Of a DNA stretch of 64,000 nucleotides, positions 1 through 8,641 are shown piece after piece (position 1 is the first letter of the stretch; each line of letters starts with the position of its first letter). A model generated the notes under the pieces. The model worked only from the letters and a program-made list of their open reading frames with translations, did no database searches and was not told the DNA's origin. Both the position numbers and the translations under genes were made by a program. The DNA comes from Bin87 sp963668585 (GTDB lineage Bacteria; Chloroflexota; Dehalococcoidia; Lucifugimonadales; UBA3495): assembly GCA_963668585.1 (NCBI GenBank), contig OY764869.1, positions 3,410,001 through 3,474,000 of the forward strand, given 5' to 3'.

Positions 1-35
1 TCGCGAACTTTGTGCGGTAACCTCGCCGGCCCCGC

Positions 36-1247
36 CTACGTCAACTCGATCGTAACCGCCGGCAGACCGCACTCCAGTTTGCCGATGGTTTCCAGGCACC
101 GATCATTGGCCGGGGGCATCACCGGGCCGGACAACGCGTCGCGCCGCAACCGTTCCAGCGGCGACGATTTCAGGAGTCCGCCGCCACCGGCCAGCCTCAT
201 GGCAGCATCCGTAACCGACACCCCCACCTCGGCGCAATACTGCTTGGCGCGATTCACCGCCAATACGGCCCCCGTCGGGTCCGCATGGCGATCCGTCAAC
301 GCCGCGTCCACCAGCAGCAACCGCCCGGATTGAATCGCCACCGACATCTCGCCGATGACCCTTTGCGTTCCCGGATGATTGATGATGGCCCCTCCGTCGG
401 GAGTCCAGGTCTTTTCGGCTGCGTAGTCGCTGATGTAGTTGTACGCCGCCTCGGCGATCCCAAGGTACACCGCCGCATATCCCAGCGAAAAGCTGCCCCA
501 GTCGGCGCTGAGCAACCGGCCTGGCGGCCCGAAAATTGCGTGCGCCGGCGCCACCGTGTTGTAGCTCACCGTGTGGCTGCTCGTGGCCCGCATCCCCACC
601 GCGTCCCATTGGCCCGTCACGTCAACTCCGCTCATATCACTCCGGATCATGGCGGACATTATGTTATCGGGGCCGCCGCCGCTGTTGGCAACGATTCCCG
701 ATACAAAAAAGTAGTCCGCAGCGTCCGCCAGCGAGCAGAAATGCTTGGTTCCCGCCACCCGGTAACCGCCGTCGGCAACCTGGGTGAATGTTGTCGAAAG
801 CACGAAGCGGTCCCGCGCCGACGCTCCGGGCTCGCTGGTGATCGACGCAAATAGCCTGCCATCGTCGATGGCTTCGCCAAAGTACCAACTTTTCTGTTCC
901 GCCGTGCCCAATCCGCCAACAAACGATCCCAACACGTTGGTGTGCATCGTCAGGGTCAGCGCCGTGGATGCGCAGCCCCTGGCCACCGCCAGGATGCACA
1001 TGGCGTAGGTGATGGGGTCAACATCAAGACCACCATGCTCGGACGGAACCCTCAGACCAAGAAACCCGGCTTCCCGCAGGTCAACGTAGTTCTCCTCCGG
1101 AAATTCGGCCGTCGCGTCGTATCCGGCCGCCCTCCCCGCAAAATGCCCTGTCGCCAGTCGGTCCGCCGACTCGACCAACGACATTGATTCGTCGCTCATC
1201 GCACGGGCCGCGGCGGATGGTATACGTTCCATTCGGATGGTCATCAC
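36..1247 (-). CDS. Acyl-CoA dehydrogenase-fold flavoprotein
   Basis: Protein of 403 residues with the acyl-CoA dehydrogenase layout: helical N-domain (residues about 20-130), beta middle domain with ITSEPGASARD near 140, and a helical C-domain carrying a Gly-rich stretch followed by SPLERLRRD. The family uses FAD to oxidise acyl-CoA thioesters, but this C-terminal pattern is shared with flavin monooxygenase relatives, so the substrate cannot be named. Start is GTG at 1247 or ATG at 1244; GAGGA lies just upstream. It follows the DUF1800 gene on the same strand after about 50 bases, so co-transcription is likely. Confidence 0.8.
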   Translation of the reverse strand: MMTIRMERIPSAAARAMSDESMSLVESADRLATGHFAGRAAGYDATAEFPEENYVDLREAGFLGLRVPSEHGGLDVDPITYAMCILAVARGCASTALTLTMHTNVLGSFVGGLGTAEQKSWYFGEAIDDGRLFASITSEPGASARDRFVLSTTFTQVADGGYRVAGTKHFCSLADAADYFFVSGIVANSGGGPDNIMSAMIRSDMSGVDVTGQWDAVGMRATSSHTVSYNTVAPAHAIFGPPGRLLSADWGSFSLGYAAVYLGIAEAAYNYISDYAAEKTWTPDGGAIINHPGTQRVIGEMSVAIQSGRLLLVDAALTDRHADPTGAVLAVNRAKQYCAEVGVSVTDAAMRLAGGGGLLKSSPLERLRRDALSGPVMPPANDRCLETIGKLECGLPAVTIELT

Positions 1248-1298
1248 CGAAAATCCTCAGCGGCGGTCGTAGGACTGCGTCTCCAAACTCACCCGACA

Positions 1299-2753
1299 TC
1301 AGGCAAACTGGTACTCCCGCGTGGAACCGATCATGCGCAGCGCATTGAGGATCACCGACTCCAGGTCAGCCCCGTTTTCCAGTCGGTCAGCCGCGTTCGC
1401 AACCAGCGCTGCCCGGTTGTCATCCCGCAGCGTTACGCAGCCCAGCAGTTCGAGGCAGCCGTCCACGATGCTGCCCGCATCCATATCCGACGCCCGCTCC
1501 AGCAACATATCCACGAGGCTGCGAACGCCGGGATGCTCTACATTCCCCAATTCGTCCGCGACGAAATTGATCCGCTCCACCATGCTGCCACTGTCGATCC
1601 ATTCCTTGCCCGTGTGCCAACCCTCAACCGAGGGCGGGTTCAGGAGGTCCTGGTTCATGTAGCGACATTCCAACGCCATATCCATGACGCCGGTTCTCGG
1701 GAACTTCAGGTCGCCCACCAGGTGCAGCGTTCCCACCACCACCTCCGCCGGGCTCTTCACCCTCGCGAACCGCGCGTTGTCAGCTTTGAAGAAATCAGAC
1801 GTGAACAGCATCCTGAGCATGGAACGGACGTCATACCCCGAACGGAAATATTCGGCTTCAAGCAGGGCGATGGCTTCGGGGTCCGCGGGTGGTGTGCTCT
1901 GCCACGCGGGAACCTGCACGTCATCCGCGACGAAAAAGTTGTACATATGTCGGCTGACAAACCGGGCCGTGGACGGTTGCCTGCAAACGATTTCGATTAT
2001 GTCGTCCCCGTTGAAGTTGCCGGTTTCACCCAGGAACGTCTTTTCGCCATCGTCGTGATCCTCCGGGTCGTAACGGAACAGCCACGGCGTTTTACCGAAG
2101 GGGATGCTCGCCACGTTGTCGTCGTCAATCGTCCATCCTGTGAACGCCCGCGCCGCCTCCTGAACATCGTCCTCGCTGTAATTTTCCTGCCCGTCCATCC
2201 CGACGCCCATGGAGAAAAGCTCGAGCAGTTCCCGGCCCCAGTTCTCATTGATGGCATCACGGTGATTGAAGTTATTGTCCAGCCAGAAGATCATCGCCGG
2301 ATACCGGGCCAGTTGCTCCAACAGATTCCGGAAACTGCCCAGACCATGCTGTCGGATCATATCGATCTGGTTCAGCATCGTTTTTTCGTGCAGCACTTTA
2401 GCCAGGCCGGTGGCGAAAACCCCATGCCAGAAAAGCGCGATCTTTTCCTGCAGCGGCCGGGTGGCAGCGTTGCTATTCATCCGGTACACCGTTTCGGTGA
2501 GCGCGGCCTCGATGTTGCGGCTTTCCTTCCAGTCGATGTAGTACCGCTCGATGATGTCCTCATCCAGCCCCGGTTGCGTTTCAGGGTGGAGCAACCACTC
2601 CACCGTCGTGTCGTAGCCGCGGGCGCAATACTCATCAAGTTCCCGGGGTGTCGCGCCGAAACCCGCCCTGCGCATCAGATGGGCCATCAATGCCCGGTCG
2701 GAATTGCGCGACCCAGTCGTCGCCGTCTCAATCTTGTCGCCAACCATTGCCAT
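1299..2753 (-). CDS. DUF1800 family protein
   Basis: About 484 residues. Family hallmarks are visible: an N-terminal RAGFGATPRELD segment, the FWHGVFAT segment, an NENWGRELLELFSMGVG block and RAFTGWT, all typical of DUF1800 (PF08811). The biochemical role of the family is not established; its genes often sit beside DUF1501 genes, but none is present here. I chose the ATG at 2753 because GAGG lies 8 bases upstream; an in-frame ATG at 2789 would add 12 residues without a ribosome site. No signal peptide is evident at either start. Confidence 0.85.
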   Translation of the reverse strand: MAMVGDKIETATTGSRNSDRALMAHLMRRAGFGATPRELDEYCARGYDTTVEWLLHPETQPGLDEDIIERYYIDWKESRNIEAALTETVYRMNSNAATRPLQEKIALFWHGVFATGLAKVLHEKTMLNQIDMIRQHGLGSFRNLLEQLARYPAMIFWLDNNFNHRDAINENWGRELLELFSMGVGMDGQENYSEDDVQEAARAFTGWTIDDDNVASIPFGKTPWLFRYDPEDHDDGEKTFLGETGNFNGDDIIEIVCRQPSTARFVSRHMYNFFVADDVQVPAWQSTPPADPEAIALLEAEYFRSGYDVRSMLRMLFTSDFFKADNARFARVKSPAEVVVGTLHLVGDLKFPRTGVMDMALECRYMNQDLLNPPSVEGWHTGKEWIDSGSMVERINFVADELGNVEHPGVRSLVDMLLERASDMDAGSIVDGCLELLGCVTLRDDNRAALVANAADRLENGADLESVILNALRMIGSTREYQFA

Positions 2754-3210
2754 CGGAACAACCTCAGCGGCAGGCAAATGCCTGATCATTTTGGTGCCAA
2801 ATCCAAGTCGGATTTCTCAAAATCATACCACAAGCGCTGCCGCTCCTCGTCCCGCGCAACCTCCATGCACGGTCCGCCGTTTGCCCGATTGCCCCACACC
2901 GAACCCGCGGTGTTGCCTGCCCAGACCTGAGAGCCCTTCGATAGTCGTCCCGCATCAGCGATGTCAGCACTCCACCGGCAGGCTCAGCGCGAACGGAATG
3001 TCGACAGGATGATGTCTCGACGCGTCCAAGATGCGCGGGGCGGTTGATCAGGTGAGCAGGCAGTCCGCTCATGGTGAGTAGGTAGCCCGCCCACGGTGAG
3101 CCTGTCGAACCACAAGCGGGCGGTGATTGGAGAAACGTCAATAGCGCCGCAACTCTCTGTGCGCAGGCAACCGGGAAAGGCTGCACGACCACCCAGGACC
3201 ATACGATGTA

Positions 3211-3233
3211 GGGGCAGGTTTGAAACCTGCCCC
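3211..3233. repeat. 23-base near-perfect palindrome in repeat A
   Basis: Arms GGGGCAGGTTT and AAACCTGCCCC separated by a single G. The same palindrome is present in copy B at 56254-56276. It could form a hairpin but has no U-tract on either side, so it is better seen as a dispersed palindromic repeat unit than as a terminator. Confidence 0.7.
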
Positions 3234-3306
3234 CCGCGCTTATCGCCAATAATTGAGGCACTCCCCCCATCCTGAACCTGACGAAGCACGACCGACCCGC
3301 CGCAAT

Positions 3307-3436
3307 CCCATCATCCTGTAAATCCTGCCCATCCCTGTAAAAAACCCCCATCCGTTCATCCCGTTCATCCTGTTTATCCTGTAAAAAAACCCGCCCTCCC
3401 AACCCATCCTGTAAATCCTGTACATCCCTGTAAAAA
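3307..3436. repeat. Degenerate ACAGGAT heptad array in repeat A
   Basis: On the minus strand the sequence is a run of units such as TTTACAGGAT, AACAGGATG and ACAGGGATG separated by G-rich or T-rich spacers. Copy B has a shorter version (about 56110-56170) in which several units are missing, so unit number differs between the two copies. Spacers are neither uniform nor unique, which excludes CRISPR. Confidence 0.65.
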
Positions 3437-4238
3437 CACCCCCTTGACACCACCAATACGAACGTATATCCTAATACCGTCTAGATCAAGCAGCTGCTCC
3501 ATCCCAACCCCAGAGAGGCAAGATTCCGGATCGACGGCCAACCCCGTCAGCAACAAATCGCAACCGGTCCAGGTGGCAATTCGCCGATATCCGACCAACG
3601 TACTCACCGGCGGTGCCCCACTGGCCCACCGGGATTGTTCGGGCCCGCGTGGTAGGGACTCAACCAAATAGTCCTGCGACCACGGAACTGCCGTTCAAAT
3701 AGTTGCGTACCGGCCGTGCGCTGACAACGATCCGGAATCCCGCCTCTCACACCAAACCAAAACCAACCGCCAACCGACCACCAACCGCCAACCAACGAAC
3801 CACCAACCGCAGGGACGAGAAACCCTCCACCCCTCCGGAAAGACGACGCCCCCCAGGCGCGTCCCACCCTGGTGGTTCGCCAGCGGCCATGCACACGCGT
3901 GGGCGGCTCTCAAACCCGCCCACGCAGACCCCGTCCCATACCCCATGCCGTCCGGCGATTCAACAACCCGTAACCCAGGTAGTCCGCTCATCCTGAGCAT
4001 GTCGAAGGACGAGCGGATGGTGAACACGGAATCGTTCCGGCAACAACAACCGCCTTTCGCCAGGGTAATCGCATGGCCTTGGGTGGACCACACCCGCCAT
4101 TGACATCCTTGCACCGCCGGCGCACTATGATGCGGCTCATAAGTCCACCTCCTCGCATAAGGGGAGACGCGATTCACTAGGCCACCCCGGTTAGAGAGAA
4201 CTCTCATTTTCGGCATACGACTCCCGCGCCTCCACACC

Positions 4239-5462
4239 ATGGATTCGTGGTTGGCCTACCGCGATTTCCGCCTGCTCTGGTTCGCAAATTTCTGCGCGTT
4301 CACCGGCCAATGGCTCCAGTTGCTCAGCATCGGTTGGTTGGTTAAGGAGTTGTCCGCTGGTTCAGGGGTGGGTGGTCTCCTCGTCCTTTCGGCCAGCGCG
4401 CTCAACACCCTGCCCGGCCTGGTGGTCAACCCGCTCACCGGCGTCCTGGGCGACCGGCTTGACCGACGTAAACTCGCCATCGTCGTGCAGTCGGTGGCGG
4501 CAGTCCTCGCGCTGGGTTTCGCATTCCTGGTCAATTCCGATTACATTCGTCCGTGGCACGCCTACGCCTACGTCCTCGTATCGGGATCCTGCCTGGCCAT
4601 CACACAGCCGATCCAACAGGTGATGATCTCCAACACCGTGCCTCGGAGTGCCCTCACCAACGCATACGCAATCAATACCTTGACGGTCACGGGCACTCGC
4701 ATCTTCGGCCCCTTCGTCGGCGGAATCCTCATCGCCAGCATCGGCTATTTCTGGAACTTCGCCATGGAGGCCGCATTGTACCTGGGCGTGGTGCTGATGC
4801 TGATTCCCATGCGGACGCCCTACACGTCTAGCGGAACGGACGGCCCCCGCACGCGCATAACTCCCATCGCAGATATTCGCGACGGCCTGCGGCATCTATG
4901 GCGAGAGCAGCGCGAGGTATTGGAGATAGCCCTGATCTCCGTAATTCCGAACACGATTCTGCATCCCCTGTGGTTCCTGCTGCCGCTGTTCACGGTGGAG
5001 GTGCTCCAGTCCCACGCCGATATGGGCGGGTACCTTCTGGCTATCACCGGCGTTGGGGGACTGATCTCCACGCTCTGCATCGCAACCTGGGGATTCCCGT
5101 TCCGGCGGGGCCGCATCCTCGTGGCGACCTGCATCCTCGGATCCCTCAGCACCATGCTGTTCTCGCAGAGTTCGTGGCTCTGGGCGGCGTTCGTTGTCCT
5201 GGCGGTGATGTCGTTCTTCCAGGCCTACTTCCGCACCACCGCCGGCACCCTCGTCCTCACCATAGTCCCCGATCAGTACCGCGCGCGAACCATGGCCCTG
5301 CTGGCCTACGAACGTTCTTCCCTGATCGGCGTCAGCATCGTGGTCGGTATCCTTGCCGACTTCACGTCCGCGTCGATGGCCATACTCGCCATCGGGGCGC
5401 TGGGTCTCAGCCTGTCCCTCGCCTGTCTGGCCACCCTGCGCCGAGTGAGAGGTTTGCGGTAA
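4239..5462 (+). CDS. MFS transporter, EntS-like (first of tandem pair)
   Basis: About 407 residues with some 12 hydrophobic segments and an MFS cytoplasmic-loop motif (GVLGDRLDRRK, about residues 68-78). The overall pattern resembles the MFS_3/enterobactin-exporter group, proton-driven efflux proteins of the inner membrane. It is closely similar along its length to the next gene, so the pair arose by tandem duplication. The ATG at 4239 has no good ribosome site. Eight codons upstream (4215-4238) encode a segment like the N-terminus of the second copy (RLPRLHT), but with ATA where that copy has ATG. The true start may be upstream at a rare codon. Substrate unknown. Confidence 0.85.
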   Translation: MDSWLAYRDFRLLWFANFCAFTGQWLQLLSIGWLVKELSAGSGVGGLLVLSASALNTLPGLVVNPLTGVLGDRLDRRKLAIVVQSVAAVLALGFAFLVNSDYIRPWHAYAYVLVSGSCLAITQPIQQVMISNTVPRSALTNAYAINTLTVTGTRIFGPFVGGILIASIGYFWNFAMEAALYLGVVLMLIPMRTPYTSSGTDGPRTRITPIADIRDGLRHLWREQREVLEIALISVIPNTILHPLWFLLPLFTVEVLQSHADMGGYLLAITGVGGLISTLCIATWGFPFRRGRILVATCILGSLSTMLFSQSSWLWAAFVVLAVMSFFQAYFRTTAGTLVLTIVPDQYRARTMALLAYERSSLIGVSIVVGILADFTSASMAILAIGALGLSLSLACLATLRRVRGLR

Positions 5463-5576
5463 GTTGCCTCCCACATAACTCATTCTTGAATGGCGCGTTC
5501 CGTGGGGTCATACCATATAATCTTGACACGCTTTCATTGCGTGATCCGATAACGAGGCACAAATATTTTTCGCTCA

Positions 5577-6818
5577 ATGCGCCTGCCGCGCCTCCACACC
5601 CTGGATGCCTGGCTGGGCTACCGCAACTACCGCCTGCTCTGGTGCGGCAACTTCTTCGCCAACAGCGCCCAGTGGCTGCAACTGCTCAGCGTCGGATGGC
5701 TGGTGCGCGATCTGTCCGAAGGTTCCACCGTAGCCGGGCTTCTGGTGGTAACCGTTGGCGGCATCAACACGCTTCCCGGCCTGATCACCGGCCCGTGGGG
5801 CGGAGTCCTCAGCGACCGGTTCGACCGCCGCCGCCTGGTCATCACTTTTCAGCTCATCATGTGCGGCCTGGCGTTCAGCTTCGCCCTGCTGGTGCTCTCA
5901 GATCGCGTCACCGTATGGCATGCGTACCTGTATGTCATCCTGGCCGGGATCTGCCACTCCGTGTCTCAGCCCATGCGCCAGGCGCTGGTCGCCGCCACCG
6001 TGCCCCGAGACATGCTGGGCAACGCCCTCGCCGCCAACGTGCTCACAATCACCGGCACACGCATTTTCGGCCCGTTTCTGGGCGGCATCCTGATCTTCAA
6101 TCTGGGCTTCTTCTGGAACTTCACCATTGAGGCATGCCTCTACCTCGCCAACGTCATGATGCTGTTTCCCATGCGCACGCCCTACTACCGCCAGGGCGAC
6201 GCGCGCACCCGGGGTTCCGCTATCGCCAATATGGTGGAGGGTATTCGATACGTCTGGAGCGGCGAAAGGGCCATCTTTCAGATGATGATCGTGTCGATCA
6301 TCCCAAACATCATCCTACATCCCACCTGGTTCCTGCTGCCCGTGTTCACCACCGACGTGCTGATGCGCGACGCCGACGTTGGGGGATACCTGCTGGCGGT
6401 TACCGGGGTAGGCGGATTCCTCGCCGCGCTGTTCATGGCGTCCTTCGGTTTCATTTTCGGCAAGGGCAAGGTCGTGCTGGGCGCAGCCCTGGTGAGTTCG
6501 GTAACCTGCCTCCTTTTCGCCTTCTCGCATTTGATGGCCCTGGCGTTCATCGTCATCGCCGCCATGGCCTTCAGCCAGGCCGTCTTCCGCACCTCCCGTG
6601 GAACCCTCATCCAGACGCTCGCCCCGGACCGGCTTCGGGGACGCCTCACCAGCCTGCAGAGCTTCGACCGCGGTTTTCTCGTTGTCGCCAGCCTCGGCGT
6701 TGGCGCCCTATCCGACGCCACCTCCCCCACGACGGCCATCGCAATTGTCGGAGTGCTGGGCCTGGTCCTCGCCCTCATCTGCTTCGCAACCCTGTCCCGG
6801 GTCAGGCGCCTGCCCTGA
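5577..6818 (+). CDS. MFS transporter, EntS-like (second of tandem pair)
   Basis: 413 residues, paralogue of the preceding gene, with the same 12-segment layout, the loop motif GVLSDRFDRRR and the conserved TITGTRIFGPFLGGIL stretch in the middle. Predicted inner-membrane efflux protein of unknown substrate. The ATG at 5577 lacks a strong ribosome site; the 114-base gap from the first copy contains TTGACA at 5523-5528 without a good -10, so a separate promoter is possible but weak. It lies in a run of three exporters, suggesting export of toxic or secreted small molecules. Confidence 0.85.
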   Translation: MRLPRLHTLDAWLGYRNYRLLWCGNFFANSAQWLQLLSVGWLVRDLSEGSTVAGLLVVTVGGINTLPGLITGPWGGVLSDRFDRRRLVITFQLIMCGLAFSFALLVLSDRVTVWHAYLYVILAGICHSVSQPMRQALVAATVPRDMLGNALAANVLTITGTRIFGPFLGGILIFNLGFFWNFTIEACLYLANVMMLFPMRTPYYRQGDARTRGSAIANMVEGIRYVWSGERAIFQMMIVSIIPNIILHPTWFLLPVFTTDVLMRDADVGGYLLAVTGVGGFLAALFMASFGFIFGKGKVVLGAALVSSVTCLLFAFSHLMALAFIVIAAMAFSQAVFRTSRGTLIQTLAPDRLRGRLTSLQSFDRGFLVVASLGVGALSDATSPTTAIAIVGVLGLVLALICFATLSRVRRLP

Positions 6819-7064
6819 TCCTGGCTGACGTCGCCCCGTCCGCCGTGGCTAGGGCGTTCCTTCCGGCGCGGCGGCGCGGGCCCAACGTGTTCCGGCAGGC
6901 CGACCGCCACCAGTAGGTAGGTCACAGGGAAACCGCTGCCCCGATTGCGTTCCACTGATCCTTCGACAGTCTCGGGACGAGCGGTGTGGGTCGCAGATGG
7001 CAGATAACCATCCGACGCCATGGATTTCCTGCCTTACCCCCCGAATCTCGAATAAAGGAGTATC

Positions 7065-7205
7065 ATGGTAATCCGTCGCTTTCATAGTATGAGCGGCGGG
7101 CATTCACAAGCGTCACACTTTGATTCAGCGCATAACATCCAGCCCCGCCTTCAAATGGTGGAACTTCTGGACCATCGCCGCCGGCACATTCTTCTCCGTA
7201 GTTGA
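7065..7205 (+). other. Short ORF with strong RBS overlapping the DHA2 start
   Basis: A 46-codon frame begins at ATG 7065 behind an excellent ribosome site (AAAGGAG, 5-6 bases upstream) and ends at TGA 7203-7205, overlapping the first 28 codons of the MFS gene in another frame. Three readings are possible: a translated leader coupled to the transporter; a natural or sequencing frameshift that separated the transporter from its real start; or chance. The transporter frame itself is closed upstream by TGA at 7090. Confidence 0.4.
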
Positions 7206-8631
7206 TCACGGCAGCGTGCTGATCGCTCTGCCCGGCGTCGAGTCCCACTTCGACGCCAACCTGGAAACCGTCCAGTGGGTCGTCGTCGCCTACGCCCTCG
7301 TCATCAGCGTTCTTCTGCTGCCCATGGGACGCCTCGGCGACGTAATTGGGCGCCGTCGCGTGTACATGATCGGCACGGCCATTTTCGTCGTGGGTTCCCT
7401 GGGCGCAACCTTCGCTCCCTCTCTGGGTGTGTTGATCTCGATGCGTGTGCTCCAGGGCATCGGAGCCGGCATGGTGCAGGGCTGCGGCATGGGCATGATG
7501 ATCGCCGCCTTCCCCGACGCCGAACGCGGCAAAGCGCTCGGAACGCACCTGAGCGTCGTGGGGCTGGGAGCCATCGCCGGCCCCGCAATGGGAGGTTTCC
7601 TCGTCGCGTGGTTGGGTTGGCAATCCGTTTTCTTCGTCAATGTTCCCGCCGGATTCCTCGTCCTCGTCCTCTCCTGGTTCCTGCTCGAACGTGGACCCCG
7701 GGCGGGTCAGAACCGTCGCACGCAGGACTCCAAGTTTGACTGGACCGGCGCCGCGTTATCCGGAATCATCCTGCTGGTGCTGCTGCTGATCGTGGGCAAC
7801 GGCAACAGCCTGGACTGGCAATCTGCCGTCGTCATCATCGGGACAGTCGGCGTCCTGGTATCCCTTGGGTTTTTCATCTGGTGGGAACTGCGGGCGGAAT
7901 CTCCCATGTTGGAATTGCGCCTGTTCACCAACCGGGTATTCGGGATTGGCGCAGCCGCGGCTTGGTTGTCGTTTTTCGGGTCCTCCTCCGTCCGGTTCCT
8001 GATGCCGTTCTTCCTGCAACGCGTCTTGGGATACGCCCCCGAGCAGGTGGGGTTGGTAATGATCCCCGCTGCGGTTTGTATGGTCATCATCGGTCCGCTG
8101 AGCGGACGACTGTCCGACCGTTTCGGTTGGCAGGCGCTCACCGTGGGCGGACTGGCCCTGACCGCCGCCGGAGCCTTCGTGATGGCCTTCGCGCTCCGGG
8201 AAGGTTCTTCGGTCTGGTTCGTAATCGCCACCATGATGATGCAGAGTACCGGCACTGCGTTTTTCAACTCACCCAACAGCAGCAGCATCATCAGCGTCGT
8301 GGACCGCAGCCGTTACGGCGTGGTTTCCGCCCTGACCCAACTCATCCGGAATTCGGCCAACGTCGTCAGCGTCGCCGTCGCCACCACCATTGTCGTATCC
8401 ACCATGGCCACGTATGGCGTGGAACCGAAACTGGAAGCCGTCAATCCCGACGTTGCCACCGCTTTCGTCGCCGGACTGCGTTGGGCCTTCCTGGCAATGG
8501 GTTGCGCATTGGCGACCGGCGTGGCGATTACAGTCTATCGGGCAATCTCCACTCGGGGTCCCTCGGATCAGCCTTCCGTCGCCGCGCAGCCCGAACCAAC
8601 ACCCTCCGGCGGCGGCAACGGGGACTGCTGA
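7120..8631 (+). CDS. DHA2-type MFS multidrug exporter (14 TM)
   Basis: 503 residues with about 14 hydrophobic segments and the EmrB/QacA pattern: WVVVAYALV in TM2, GRLGDVIGRRR in the loop 2-3 and RVLQGIGAGM in TM4. A proton antiporter for drugs or other hydrophobic compounds is expected. The only in-frame start is TTG at 7120 with a poor ribosome site, while a strong site serves an overlapping short ORF at 7065; the annotated N-terminus is therefore uncertain. The C-terminal 30 residues are Pro/Gly/Ser rich and probably unstructured. Confidence 0.85.
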   Translation: MIQRITSSPAFKWWNFWTIAAGTFFSVVDHGSVLIALPGVESHFDANLETVQWVVVAYALVISVLLLPMGRLGDVIGRRRVYMIGTAIFVVGSLGATFAPSLGVLISMRVLQGIGAGMVQGCGMGMMIAAFPDAERGKALGTHLSVVGLGAIAGPAMGGFLVAWLGWQSVFFVNVPAGFLVLVLSWFLLERGPRAGQNRRTQDSKFDWTGAALSGIILLVLLLIVGNGNSLDWQSAVVIIGTVGVLVSLGFFIWWELRAESPMLELRLFTNRVFGIGAAAAWLSFFGSSSVRFLMPFFLQRVLGYAPEQVGLVMIPAAVCMVIIGPLSGRLSDRFGWQALTVGGLALTAAGAFVMAFALREGSSVWFVIATMMMQSTGTAFFNSPNSSSIISVVDRSRYGVVSALTQLIRNSANVVSVAVATTIVVSTMATYGVEPKLEAVNPDVATAFVAGLRWAFLAMGCALATGVAITVYRAISTRGPSDQPSVAAQPEPTPSGGGNGDC

Positions 8632-8641
8632 TCCGGTCTCC

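Larger units (their letters stand above)
3053..4016. repeat. Long non-coding repeat, copy A
   Basis: About 1 kb without a convincing gene. Reverse-complemented, it matches 55460-56450 almost end to end; long blocks are identical or nearly so (for example 3480-3750 against 55810-56090). Modules from high to low coordinate: a GAGCGG/TCGACA-type motif, a run of CCAACCGCC-like units near 3765-3815, a unique central block, an ACAGGAT-type heptad array (3307-3436), a 23-base palindrome (3211-3233) and further GGCGGACT-type motifs. Short open frames inside are not conserved in frame between the copies. There is no transposase and no terminal inverted repeat, so this is not a recognisable insertion sequence. 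Confidence 0.85.

Noticed and set aside
1533..2930. 465-codon open frame on the plus strand opposite DUF1800
   Set aside because: It is antisense to a well-supported gene, with no ribosome site and a composition typical of GC-rich shadow frames.
3307..3436. CRISPR array
   Set aside because: Units are only about 7-10 bases, degenerate, with repeated rather than unique spacers; no cas genes are in the window.
3053..4016. Insertion sequence
   Set aside because: No transposase-like ORF, no terminal inverted repeats or target duplications, and short frames are not conserved between copies.
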